From positions 62,001 through 126,000 of the forward strand of contig CAWHNE010000017.1 of the NCBI GenBank assembly GCA_963830485.1: a stretch of 64,000 bases of DNA, written 5' to 3'. Shown piece after piece: positions 16,787 through 25,648 of the stretch (the stretch's first letter is position 1; each line of letters starts with the position of its first letter). This DNA comes from CAIWHR01 sp963830485. GTDB taxonomy: Bacteria; Pseudomonadota; Gammaproteobacteria; Burkholderiales; Casimicrobiaceae. Position numbers and translations under genes: made by a program. The notes beneath the pieces were generated by a model. That model searched no databases. It was not told where the DNA came from and worked only from the letters and a program-made list of their open reading frames with translations.

Positions 16787-17700
16787 CCTCCTCGACGCCT
16801 CTTGCCGGACTTCTTCGCCGTGTCGGCGTCGGCGGGCTCGTCGGGCCGCGCCGGCTTCGCTGCTGCGCGCGCGAGCACGAGCAGGTACTCGTTGCGATCG
16901 ACGCCCGCGAGCGGCTGCGTCGTGATGCGCGCGAACATCTGCCCCGTCTCGCGCTCGAGCGTCGCGACGCGCGCGACCGCGAGCCCCGGCGGGTACGTGC
17001 CGTCGATCCCGGAGGTGACGAGCACGTCGTTCGGCTCGATGTCCGCGTTGGGCGACATGAAGCGGAGTTCCGGCGCGCGGCCCGCGCCCGCGCCATAGAG
17101 CACGCTGCGCACGCCGCTGCGCGCGACCTTCACCGGCACCGCATGGTCCTTGTCGGTGACGAGCGTCACCTCGGCCATGTACGGCAACACGCGCGTTACC
17201 TGCCCGACCACGCCCTGCGCATCGATGACCGCCTCGCCCGCCGCGATCCCGGCGTCCGCGCCCTTGTCGACGAAGAGCTTCTGCGTGAACGGATCGCGGC
17301 CCGTGTAGAGGACCTCGACGACGGTCGCACGGTCGCCGTAGCGCGCGCGCATGTCGACCACCGCCTTGAGCCGCGCGTTATCCGCGCTGGCGCTCTCGAA
17401 GCCCTGCGCGGCCGCCCCCTGCTCGAGCAGCCGGCGCTTGAGCGCGGCATTTTCCTCGACCAGTGCCCGCTGCGCGACGAAGTAGCTGCCGACGTAGGTG
17501 ACGGCCTCGCTCGGCACCTGCGCCACACGCTGCAACGGATACAGCGCGACCGCGACCGCCTGCCGGATGTTCTCGAGGTAGCGGTAGCGCGTGTCAAGGA
17601 AGAGCAGCGACAGCGACACGAGTCCGAAGAAGGCGAGCCGCGCGCGCGGCGACGGCCCGCGACGGAAGAATGCGGGCGGCTCGACGGGGAGGTGACGCAT
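16783..17700 (-). CDS. mreC: rod shape-determining protein MreC
   Basis: A 305-residue bitopic protein. A membrane anchor lies at about residues 23-40, followed by a coiled coil (RALVEENAALKRRLLEQ) and two beta-barrel domains with VDKGADAGIAAGEAVID and GIDGTYPPGLAVARV. It ends in a basic tail after a Pro/Asp segment. MreC positions the PBP2/RodA complex on the periplasmic side. It is the second gene of the mre operon, 42 bp after mreB. Confidence 0.95.
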   Translation of the reverse strand: MRHLPVEPPAFFRRGPSPRARLAFFGLVSLSLLFLDTRYRYLENIRQAVAVALYPLQRVAQVPSEAVTYVGSYFVAQRALVEENAALKRRLLEQGAAAQGFESASADNARLKAVVDMRARYGDRATVVEVLYTGRDPFTQKLFVDKGADAGIAAGEAVIDAQGVVGQVTRVLPYMAEVTLVTDKDHAVPVKVARSGVRSVLYGAGAGRAPELRFMSPNADIEPNDVLVTSGIDGTYPPGLAVARVATLERETGQMFARITTQPLAGVDRNEYLLVLARAAAKPARPDEPADADTAKKSGKRRRGG

Positions 17701-17742
17701 GGGCGTCTCGCGTCGAGCGTCTCGTGACGGGTGACGTTCGAC

Positions 17743-18786
17743 CTAGTCCGACGTGAAGATGGTCGAGAGCTTTTCCATGTTCTCGAGCGCCTTCCCGCAC
17801 CCGCGCACCACGCACGTCAGCGGATCGTCGGCGACGACCACGGGCAGTCCCGTCTCTTCCATCAGCAGCCGGTCGACGTCGCGCAAGAGCGCGCCGCCCC
17901 CGGTCAGCACCATCCCGCGCTCCGCGATGTCGGCGCCGAGCTCCGGCGGCGTGCGCTCGAGAGCGCTCTTCACCGCGGACACGATGCCGTTCAGCGGATC
18001 GGTGAGCGCCTCGAGGATCTCGTTGGACGACACGGTGAAGCTGCGCGGAATGCCCTCGGCGAGGTTCCGGCCCTTCACTTCCATCTCCTTCACTTCCGAC
18101 CCCGGAAACGCACTGCCGATCGTCATCTTGATATGCTCGGCCGTTGTCTCGCCGATCAACATGCCGTAGTTGCGGCGGATGTAGTTGACGATGGCCTCGT
18201 CGAACTTGTCGCCCCCGACGCGCACGCTGCCCGAATACACCATGCCGCCCAACGAGATCACGCCGACTTCCGTCGTGCCGCCGCCGATGTCGAGGACCAT
18301 CGAGCCGATCGCATCCGAGATCGGCAGGTCGGCGCCGATCGCCGCGGCCATCGGCTCCTCGATCAGGTACACCTTCGACGCGCCGGCGCCGAGCGCCGAT
18401 TCGCGGATGGCGCGGCGTTCGACCTGGGTCGACCCGCAGGGCACGCAAATGATGATGCGCGGCGACGGCGAGAACAGACGGGAGTCGAGCACCTTCCTGA
18501 TGAACTGCTTCAGCATCTGCTCCGTCACCGTAAAGTCGGCGATGACGCCGTCCTTCATCGGCCGGATCGCCGTGATGTTGCCCGGCGTGCGGCCCAGCAT
18601 CTGCTTCGCGGCGAGGCCGACTTCCTGGATCACCCGCTTGCCGTTCGGACCGCCTTCCTGGCGGATCGCGACGACCGAGGGCTCGTTCAGCACGATGCCC
18701 TTGCCGCGTACGTAGATCAGCGTGTTCGCGGTGCCGAGGTCGATCGCGAGATCGCTTGAAAAGTAGCCTTTGAAGAACTGGAACAT
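17743..18786 (-). CDS. mreB: cell-shape actin homologue MreB
   Basis: A 347-residue actin-fold ATPase. Phosphate-1 loop: DLAIDLGTANTLIY. Phosphate-2 loop: VLDIGGGTTEVGVISLGG. Adenosine motif: VLTGGGALLRDVD. It polymerises under the inner membrane and directs lateral wall synthesis. It is the first gene of a five-gene operon reading leftwards (mreB-mreC-mreD-mrdA-rodA). The upstream gap to gatC (245 bp) contains an AT-rich patch at about 18865-18905 that is the natural place for its promoter. Confidence 0.98.
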   Translation of the reverse strand: MFQFFKGYFSSDLAIDLGTANTLIYVRGKGIVLNEPSVVAIRQEGGPNGKRVIQEVGLAAKQMLGRTPGNITAIRPMKDGVIADFTVTEQMLKQFIRKVLDSRLFSPSPRIIICVPCGSTQVERRAIRESALGAGASKVYLIEEPMAAAIGADLPISDAIGSMVLDIGGGTTEVGVISLGGMVYSGSVRVGGDKFDEAIVNYIRRNYGMLIGETTAEHIKMTIGSAFPGSEVKEMEVKGRNLAEGIPRSFTVSSNEILEALTDPLNGIVSAVKSALERTPPELGADIAERGMVLTGGGALLRDVDRLLMEETGLPVVVADDPLTCVVRGCGKALENMEKLSTIFTSD

Positions 18787-18859
18787 GAAAGCGGTTACCT
18801 GCGGCAAGAAATGGCGGCGCAGCGTGCGCGCAGCCGGGGTTCGGCGGACAGCCGAGGCT

Positions 18860-18905
18860 GCCCGAAATATGACAATATGATACCCTAACAAACTTAGCCA
18901 CAGCA
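18860..18905 (-). promoter_or_regulatory. AT-rich probable promoter region of the mre operon
   Basis: An AT-rich patch in the divergent gap between mreB and gatC, about 75-120 bp before mreB. On the minus strand it includes TATCAT and CATATT, either of which could be a -10 element. I cannot find a good -35 at 16-18 bp, so the exact promoter is uncertain. Confidence 0.35.
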
Positions 18906-19031
18906 CTGATTCAGCGCAGAAAATCGACGCCCCGAGTGGCCGCGGGCCGGCCGGGGCCCGGGCCGGCGTCAGGGACCGGCACCGCGCCACCGGCCGCTCC
19001 CCGATCCCGCCCCACCGCCGCGCACGCTGCC

Positions 19032-19319
19032 ATGCCCCTCACTGTCGCCGACGTCCACCGCATCGCCCACCTCGCGCGCATCGAGATCGACGAAGCGCAG
19101 GCGGAGGAGGTCCGCCGCAAGCTCGACGCGATCCTCGCGATGATCAGCGAGCTCCAGGCGGTGGAAACGACCGGCGTCGTGCCGATGGCGCACGCGCAGG
19201 ATGTCATGCTGCCGCTGCGCGAGGACCAGGTCACCGAAGTCGACGCGCACGCGCTCTACCAGAGCGTCGCGCCTGCCGTCGAGGATGGGCTGTATCTGGT
19301 ACCCAAGGTGATCGAGTAG
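19032..19319 (+). CDS. gatC: aspartyl/glutamyl-tRNA amidotransferase subunit C
   Basis: A 95-residue GatC: VADVHRIAHLARIEIDEAQ at the N-terminus and the family C-terminus LPLREDQVTE followed by DGLYLVPKVIE. GatC wraps around GatA and stabilises the GatCAB complex, which amidates misacylated Glu-tRNA(Gln) and Asp-tRNA(Asn). It is the first gene of gatC-gatA-gatB, which reads away from the mre operon, an arrangement common in betaproteobacteria. Confidence 0.95.
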   Translation: MPLTVADVHRIAHLARIEIDEAQAEEVRRKLDAILAMISELQAVETTGVVPMAHAQDVMLPLREDQVTEVDAHALYQSVAPAVEDGLYLVPKVIE

Positions 19320-19339
19320 ATCCCTCCGGACACTGGACC

Positions 19340-20848
19340 GTGCTTGCCTCATCCATCGCCGAGCTCTCGCAGGCGCTCCATGCGAAGCGCCTTTCGGCCG
19401 TCGAGCTGACGCGCGGCGCGCTCGAAGCGATCGCGCGACACAATCCGGCGCTCAATGCTTTCGTCACGGTCGACGCCGACGGCGCGCTCGCCGCGGCGCG
19501 CGCGGCCGACGCCGCGCTCGCGAAGGGCGGCGCGGGCCCACTCACCGGCATTCCCATCGCGCACAAGGACGTGCTGATGACCGCGGGAATGCGGACGACC
19601 TGCGGCTCGCGGATGCTCGAGCGCTTCGTCGCGCCCTACGACGCGTTCGTGGTCGACGGCCTGAAGCGCGCGGGCACCGTGCTGGTCGGCAAGACGAACA
19701 TGGACGAGTTCGCGATGGGCTCGTCGAGCGAGACGTCGTATTTCGGGACCGTGAAGAACCCGTGGAACGTCGACTACGTCCCGGGTGGGAGCTCGGGCGG
19801 ATCGGCGGCCGCGGTCGCCGCGCGGCTGGTTCCGGGCGCAACCGGCACGGACACCGGCGGCTCGATCCGGCAGCCGGCGTCGCTGTCCGGAATCTGCGGG
19901 CTCAAGCCGACCTACGGCGTCTGCTCGCGCTACGGGCTCATCGCTTTCGCGTCGAGCCTCGACACGCCCGGCGCGTTCGCTCGCACCGCCGAGGACTGCG
20001 CACTCTTGCTGAACGCGATGGCCGGCCACGACGTGCGCGACTCCACGTCGCTGCCGCGCTCGGCCGAGGATTACACGCGGCGACTCCGCGAAGCCGCGGA
20101 CCGGGGAAAGCCGCTCGCCGGGCTGCGGGTTGGGCTGCCGAAGGAGTACTTCGGCGACGGCGTCGACGCCGACGTCGCGGCCTCGGTTCAGGTCGCGGTC
20201 GCCGTGTTGCGCGATCTCGGCGCGACGACGGTCGAGATCACGCTGCCCAGCGTCGGTCTGTCGGTGCCCGTCTACTACGTGATCGCGCCCGCGGAAGCAT
20301 CGTCGAACCTGTCGCGCTTCGACGGTGTCCGCTACGGCCACCGTGCCGCGAAATACACGGACCTCGCCGACATGTACCGGAAAACGCGGACGGAAGGATT
20401 CGGTGCCGAGGTGAAGCGGCGGATCCTCGTCGGCACTTACGTGCTGTCGCACGGCTACTACGACGCGTATTACCTCAAGGCGCAGCAGGTGCGCCGGCTC
20501 ATCGCCGACGGCTTCCGGCATGCGTTCGAGCGCTGCGACGTGATCGTCGGGCCGACCGCGCCCTCGCCGGCCTTCAAGTTCGGCGCGAAGACCGACGATC
20601 CCGTGGAGATGTACCTGAACGACATCTTCACCGTCGCGGCGAATCTGACCGGCGCACCAGCGATCTCGATCCCGTGCGGCTTCGATCGCCGCGGCCTGCC
20701 GATCGGTCTGCAGATCCAGGGCAGGTATTTCGACGAGGCGCGGATCCTCGAGGTCGCGCACCGCTTCCAGCAGGCGACGGACTGGCATCAAAGGGCCCCC
20801 ACGCTCGCCGGAACGGCGTGCTCGCTGCCCCCCGAGGAGGCGGAGTGA
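19340..20848 (+). CDS. gatA: glutamyl-tRNA(Gln) amidotransferase subunit A
   Basis: A 502-residue amidase-signature enzyme. The Ser-cisSer-Lys triad is visible as Lys in IPIAHKDVLM, cis-Ser in GGSSGGSAAA and the nucleophile in DTGGSIRQPAS. It releases ammonia from glutamine for transfer to the tRNA-bound residue on GatB. The start is GTG 19340, 20 bp after gatC. The gene lies 55 bp before gatB. Confidence 0.96.
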   Translation: MLASSIAELSQALHAKRLSAVELTRGALEAIARHNPALNAFVTVDADGALAAARAADAALAKGGAGPLTGIPIAHKDVLMTAGMRTTCGSRMLERFVAPYDAFVVDGLKRAGTVLVGKTNMDEFAMGSSSETSYFGTVKNPWNVDYVPGGSSGGSAAAVAARLVPGATGTDTGGSIRQPASLSGICGLKPTYGVCSRYGLIAFASSLDTPGAFARTAEDCALLLNAMAGHDVRDSTSLPRSAEDYTRRLREAADRGKPLAGLRVGLPKEYFGDGVDADVAASVQVAVAVLRDLGATTVEITLPSVGLSVPVYYVIAPAEASSNLSRFDGVRYGHRAAKYTDLADMYRKTRTEGFGAEVKRRILVGTYVLSHGYYDAYYLKAQQVRRLIADGFRHAFERCDVIVGPTAPSPAFKFGAKTDDPVEMYLNDIFTVAANLTGAPAISIPCGFDRRGLPIGLQIQGRYFDEARILEVAHRFQQATDWHQRAPTLAGTACSLPPEEAE

Positions 20849-20903
20849 GCGCCTTGGGGCGGCCCTGCGGCGCTCACGCGCGCGCTCCGGCCGGAGTGGC
20901 CCC

Positions 20904-22349
20904 ATGAGCTGGGAAGTCGTCATCGGCCTCGAGACGCACGCGCAGCTCTCCACGGCGGCGAAGATCTTCTCGGGCGCGTCCACCGCGTTCGGCGCGGCGC
21001 CGAACACGCAGGCGTGTGCCGTCGACATCGCGCTGCCGGGCGTGCTGCCGGTGCTCAACAAGGGCGCGGTCGAGCGCGCGATCCGCTTTGGCCTCGCGGT
21101 CGGCGGAACCATCAACACCCGCAGCGTGTTCGCCCGCAAGAACTACTTCTACCCGGACCTGCCGAAGGGTTACCAGATCTCGCAGTACGAGATTCCCGTC
21201 GTGCAAGGCGGCATCATCACGATCGCGACGAAAGCCGGCGACAAGACCGTGCGGCTCACGCGCGCGCACCTCGAGGAGGACGCAGGGAAAAGCCTGCACG
21301 AGGACTTCCACGGGATGACCGGGATCGACCTCAATCGCGCGGGAACGCCGCTGCTCGAGATCGTGTCCGAACCGGACATGGCGAGCTCCGACGAGGCGGT
21401 CGCCTACGCGAAGGCACTGCACGCGCTCGTGCGCTGGATCGGCATCTGCGACGGCAACATGCAGGAGGGAAGCTTCCGCTGCGACGCGAATGTGTCGGTG
21501 CGGCGCTCCGGCGAGACGAAGCTCGGTACGCGGACCGAAACCAAGAACCTCAACAGCTTCCGCTTCCTCCAGCACGCGATCGACTACGAGGTGCGCCGCC
21601 AGGTCCACCTGATTGAGGACGGCGGCACCGTCGTGCAGGAGACGCGGCTCTTCGATCCGGAACGCGGGGAAACCCGATCGATGCGGAGCAAGGAGGACGC
21701 GCACGATTACCGGTACTTCCCGGACCCGGACCTGCCGCCGCTCGTCATCGACGCGAAGTGGATCGACGACGTGCGTGCCACGCTTCCCGAATTGCCAGGA
21801 GCGATGAAGGCGCGGTTCGAGGCCGCGTACGCGCTGACCGCGTACGATGCGACGATGCTCACGCAGTCGCGCGAGACTGGCGCCTATTTCGAGGCGGCGG
21901 TCCGCGCTCTCGGCGGCGAGCCGAAGACGGTCGCGAACTGGATCCTGGGCGAAGTCTCCGCGGGCCTCAACAAGGCCGAGATCGACATCGCTGCCGCGCC
22001 CGTCGGCCCGGCGGCGCTGGCCGGCCTTTTGAAGCGCATCGCGGATGGAACGATCTCCGGCAAGATCGCGAAGGACGTGTTCGACGCGATGTGGGCCGGC
22101 GAGGCCCTCGGGGAAGATGCGGCCGACGCGATCATCGAGAAGAAGGGACTGAAGCAGATTTCCGACACCGGCGCCCTCGAGAGGATCGTCGACGACGTGC
22201 TCGCCGCGAATCCGGCGATCGTCGCCGAGTTCCGCGCGGGCAAGGAGAAGGCGTTCAACTCGCTCGTCGGCAAGGCGATGGCAGCCTCGAAGGGCAAGGC
22301 CAATCCGGCGCAGGTCAACGCGATCTTGAAGCGCAAGCTCGATGCCTGA
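20904..22349 (+). CDS. gatB: aspartyl/glutamyl-tRNA amidotransferase subunit B
   Basis: A 481-residue GatB. The N-terminal kinase-like domain begins WEVVIGLETHAQLST and contains FARKNYFYPDLPKGYQIS (in part) and RCDANVSVR. The C-terminal tRNA-binding helical and YqeY domains end with SLVGKAMAASKGKANPAQVN. The enzyme phosphorylates the carboxyl of the misacylated tRNA and amidates it. It is the last gene of the operon, and the accessory island begins immediately after it. Confidence 0.97.
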   Translation: MSWEVVIGLETHAQLSTAAKIFSGASTAFGAAPNTQACAVDIALPGVLPVLNKGAVERAIRFGLAVGGTINTRSVFARKNYFYPDLPKGYQISQYEIPVVQGGIITIATKAGDKTVRLTRAHLEEDAGKSLHEDFHGMTGIDLNRAGTPLLEIVSEPDMASSDEAVAYAKALHALVRWIGICDGNMQEGSFRCDANVSVRRSGETKLGTRTETKNLNSFRFLQHAIDYEVRRQVHLIEDGGTVVQETRLFDPERGETRSMRSKEDAHDYRYFPDPDLPPLVIDAKWIDDVRATLPELPGAMKARFEAAYALTAYDATMLTQSRETGAYFEAAVRALGGEPKTVANWILGEVSAGLNKAEIDIAAAPVGPAALAGLLKRIADGTISGKIAKDVFDAMWAGEALGEDAADAIIEKKGLKQISDTGALERIVDDVLAANPAIVAEFRAGKEKAFNSLVGKAMAASKGKANPAQVNAILKRKLDA

Positions 22350-22492
22350 GTATTTAGCGGCCGAGTTCTGGGCTTGGCCGACCAATGGGGATGAGTCTGG
22401 TAGCCGAAGAAGCGCGGTTAGCAAAAATGCGAACGGCCGTTGAGCCTGTTCGAGGCTCGGAATCGGCCCTAATCGGGCGCAGGATCGTCCGA

Positions 22493-22864
22493 ATGGCGGA
22501 TAGCCGGGTCCGCTCGTGGGAGTTGGCATTTTTGCAAACCAGACTCGCAACCTCTACAGTGGACGAGCGCTCTCCAACCTTGGCGAGGAACCTCGCGTTC
22601 CTGACGAAACGCGAGCGGCAGAACGGACGGTCGCGGCCGCTCGCAGCGGATCGCACATTGCAAGCGCTCGTCGGCGATCTCGTAGCGGCACGCACAGCTG
22701 CCGGCATGATGCAGGAGGAAGTCGCCGCGAGAATGTGGACCACGAAAAGCGTCGTCTCGCGTCTCGAAAGCGGAGCGCGCACGCGGCCGACGTTGAGCAC
22801 CATCGAGAAGTATGCGCTCGCAGTGGGGGCCCTGGTCGAGATCCGCGTGCGGCCGAAGCGATAG
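22493..22864 (+). CDS. Xre-family HTH transcriptional regulator (antitoxin-like)
   Basis: About 123 residues from ATG 22493. The C-terminal half is an Xre helix-turn-helix: LQALVGDLVAARTAAGM, then QEEVAARMWTTKSVVSRLES and TLSTIEKYALAVGALVEIRV. HTH proteins of this size often act as antitoxins of HigBA-type modules. I find no toxin-like frame next to it, so it may be an orphan. The frame is open to 22385, and the first 40 residues are less convincing. It is the first gene of the accessory island. Confidence 0.6.
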   Translation: MADSRVRSWELAFLQTRLATSTVDERSPTLARNLAFLTKRERQNGRSRPLAADRTLQALVGDLVAARTAAGMMQEEVAARMWTTKSVVSRLESGARTRPTLSTIEKYALAVGALVEIRVRPKR

Positions 22865-23324
22865 CCTTCGCGTTCCACACCAGACAGCAAGTCGTATCTC
22901 GGCAGCTGGTTGGCACTCACCAAAGGCAACGCGCGGCCAGTTGCTGACCTTCGGTCTCGCCAGACGGTTTTCCCGGTAGCGGCCGTCCGCACTCGACGCA
23001 ATCGGTGGCATCGATGCGTACCGACGCATCTACCAAAAAGGCACCACCATGCTCCTATTGCGACATCGTCCGTGCGTCATCGCACGGCGCGGCGGCGCAC
23101 CAAGACGCGCATGGCGCAAGGCGCACGCGCCAATGTACAACAAGACGCGTGCGGAACAGCCTGTTTGCCACGCTTGACCTGCCCGACCGACTCTCCCACA
23201 CTCGCGCTCGCGTGCTTGAAATCGGCTACCCGTCACGGCCCTCCCGGCTATCATCCAGGAGACCTGCCTCCAGCAAGTTAGTTGCTGCCAAAGGTATCGG
23301 TAACTGAATACTGGACCAAGTGCC
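22865..23324. other. 460-bp gap without a supported gene
   Basis: Several frames are open here (for example 22910-23281 and 23005-23307), but their products are Arg/Pro/His-rich low-complexity translations with no recognisable motif and no good ribosome-binding site. GC content falls towards the right end, where the TIR genes begin. I see no RNA gene or clear repeat. Confidence 0.5.
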
Positions 23325-23927
23325 TTGGGAATAATTGTCTCTGAGTGCTACGACGTTTTCGTCAGTTATGCACATGACGACAACGTCTTGCATGACGATG
23401 CGGTGTCGATATTTCAGAGTTACCTCAAGCCTCGCCTGGAGGCTGAGTTTCGATTGAGATTCCGAACACCACGCGAAGTCGAAATATTCATGGATCGCGA
23501 CGGTCTACCTGCCAATGGCGATCTCAACGAAGAACTAAGCGGCGCGATAGGGAAATCAACGTTCCTCATCATCTTCATTGGACGGGCCTACCCCAACTCG
23601 GCTTGGTGCGGTAAGGAACTAAGCCTATTTTCTGAGCGATTTGCCGGGAAACGTAAGGAAGCGCTGGAGCGCACCTTCTTGATCGTGCTTGATCGAGCGG
23701 CGGAACAGGCAGGCTGGGGCGTGTACTTGGAGAATCCCGAACGCCCTATCTTTGAGCGCTTTTACGACGAGGCAACTGGCCATCTAATTCCGTTGCTTTT
23801 GGAGGATAGAGACGGTCAAGCGGTGCCAAGCCCGCGTTTCTTGCGCCGTCTGAGGCACATTGTTGAGACGATGGCGGACCGGGCTAATGCAATGCGGGAG
23901 AATCAAGGCGGGTCGAAGTCACCATGA
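23325..23927 (+). CDS. stand-alone TIR-domain protein 1
   Basis: A 200-residue protein. The TIR fold begins YDVFVSYAHDDN, includes FMDRDGLPANGDLNEEL, and has the strand LIIFIGRAYPNSAWCGKEL, where the Glu of WCGKEL is at the position of the catalytic glutamate of TIR NAD+ hydrolases. About 70 residues follow the core, including FERFYDEATGHLIPLLLED. The start is uncertain: TTG 23325 gives the reported frame. TIR proteins in bacteria act in NAD+ depletion defence or signalling. The gene is clearly lower in GC than the core genes, suggesting transfer. It lies 70 bp upstream of a second TIR gene. Confidence 0.75.
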   Translation: MGIIVSECYDVFVSYAHDDNVLHDDAVSIFQSYLKPRLEAEFRLRFRTPREVEIFMDRDGLPANGDLNEELSGAIGKSTFLIIFIGRAYPNSAWCGKELSLFSERFAGKRKEALERTFLIVLDRAAEQAGWGVYLENPERPIFERFYDEATGHLIPLLLEDRDGQAVPSPRFLRRLRHIVETMADRANAMRENQGGSKSP

Positions 23928-23997
23928 TCGCAGCCGTCGTTTACTTCTTGCCGCCGAAATACCGATCGCTTGCGTGCCATAATGCCTTGGTGTTCGA

Positions 23998-24417
23998 ATG
24001 AGTGACATATTCATTAGCTATGCACGCTCGGAGATGGCGCGTGCAAAACAATTGGCGAGTGTCCTCTCGGAGCAAGGCTGGACCGTTTGGTGGGATCGCC
24101 AATTGCAGGCCGGCGAGTCCTGGGCCACTCAAATAGAGCAAGCATTAGATAGCGCCCGCTGTGTCGTCGTGCTGTGGTCGGCAAATTCGGTCGACAGCGC
24201 GTGGGTGATCGACGAAGCGGCCTATGCCCGCGATTTGGGCAAGCTAATTCCCGTCCAATTAGATAAGGTCAGGATACCTTATGGCTTTGGTGAGATACGG
24301 ACGATTGCGCTGACCGATTGGGACGGTCAGTCAAAGCACCCAGGAATACAAGACCTGCTGAGGACAATATCAGCAGTCTTGGCAGATCACCGGCCCGTGC
24401 TCGGTGAGGACCAATGA
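23998..24417 (+). CDS. stand-alone TIR-domain protein 2
   Basis: A 139-residue protein that is almost entirely a TIR domain: SDIFISYARSEMARAKQLA, WTVWWDRQLQAGESW, and VVVLWSANSVDSAWVIDEAA, with Glu in the WVIDEA position matching the proposed catalytic residue. Sequence is only weakly like TIR protein 1, so the pair is not a recent duplication. In many relatives this TIR type is fused to TPR or cyclase domains; here it ends without an effector or sensor. AT-richer codon use marks it as foreign. Confidence 0.78.
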   Translation: MSDIFISYARSEMARAKQLASVLSEQGWTVWWDRQLQAGESWATQIEQALDSARCVVVLWSANSVDSAWVIDEAAYARDLGKLIPVQLDKVRIPYGFGEIRTIALTDWDGQSKHPGIQDLLRTISAVLADHRPVLGEDQ

Positions 24418-24727
24418 ACACACGGGAGTACCGCGGGTAGTGCCAAACTGAACAGTGCGCCGAAGGTCGGCCGCGAGTTGAGCGTTAAGTGATTCGCTCG
24501 CGCGACGGTTCATGAGTTGCTCGGTTGCTCGGAGGCTTTGCAGACATCTAGCCATCTAGCGGCGCTTGGCGCGCCTATTTAGGGCCGATTGCCTTTGCCC
24601 GCTGAACGGCCGCTTCGGTCACTCTTCGCGACGGACCACTCCTCGCCCGAATCTCCGGAACGTGTCGACAAGCGCCCTTGATCCACGATCAACATATGGC
24701 TCCTCTCCTACTACCAAGGAGCCATTC
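24418..24727. other. 310-bp gap between TIR genes and recombinase
   Basis: I see no credible gene here. The right end holds the ribosome-binding site AAGGAG (24716-24721) for the recombinase pseudogene. No tRNA or clear attachment-site repeat could be recognised. Confidence 0.5.
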
Positions 24728-25366
24728 ATGTATGCCGTTACCAACACCACCCCCAAGGCTGAAGGGCGTGTAGTACCGTGGAACAAAGGGAAGCTGATCG
24801 GCCAGAAGCCACCGCTGAGGCTGAAGGAGATCTGGGCCATCCGGATTCGACTGCAACTGGATCATCGAGCCCGGGAACTCGCATTGTTCAATCTCGCCAT
24901 CGACAGCAAGTTGCGCGGGTGCGACCTGGTGGGGATTCACGTTCGCGATGTGTTCCAGGGCAGTCATGTCGCCCCGCGCGCGATGGTCATGTAGAAGAAG
25001 ACCCAACGGCCGGTGCAATTTGAGATCACCGAACAAACGCTGGACGCGGTCGGTGCCTGGATCACGGCCGCCCGCCTGAAGCCGGAGCAGTTCCTCTTTC
25101 CGAGCCGCCTGTCGGCGTCGCCTCACCTTTCGACTCGGCAGTATTCCCGGATCGTCCGGACATGGGCGGAATCGATCGGCCTTGATCCAGCGGCTTACGG
25201 CACTCATTCAATGCGGCGAACCAAGCCGACTTTGATCTATCGCCGCACCCGGAATCTCCGGGCCGTTCAACTCCTGCTCGGCCATACAAAACTTGAAAGC
25301 ACCGTGAGATACCTCGGAATCGAGGTCGACGACGCGCTGGAAATCGCCGAACAGACTGAGGTGTAG
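24728..25366 (+). pseudogene. solitary tyrosine recombinase interrupted by one amber codon
   Basis: From ATG 24728 the frame encodes a short catalytic-domain-only integrase of 212 codons: RELALFNLAIDSKLRGCDL with the box I Arg, HSMRRTKPTLIYRRT with the His-x-x-Arg pair, LLLGHTKLES and the nucleophile in VRYLGIE. A TAG at 24992-24994 splits it. The paralogue at 30521-31141 has CAG (Gln) at the equivalent place and similar flanks (KKTQRPVQFEIT), so a single C-to-T change created the stop, and both halves remain in the same frame. It could be a dead gene or depend on amber readthrough. Its orientation converges with the intact copy. Confidence 0.8.
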
Positions 25367-25648
25367 TCCCGCTAGGCCGATCGGCGATCGCCGGACTTTG
25401 ACGGTCGCCGACTGAATGCAGCCATTCGGCCGACGCAGGGGAGCGGCGGCCACCGACCCTTCTCGGTCACACGCTCGACGAAGTCGACCGTCCGCATCGC
25501 CGCGATACCAGCCGTTCAGCTACGAATCGTCGACGGTCGCAGATCGACCCGTTGCTGACGCTCGGGTCAGCAAGAACCGGTCATTGGAACAACGCCGCTA
25601 AGCCGCCTCTCAAACTGCGTCTGTGTCGAGCGACAACCATGCCGGCCG

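Noticed and set aside
22910..23307. Two open frames between the Xre and TIR genes
   Set aside because: No recognisable family, unusual composition and no good start signal; described only as a gap.
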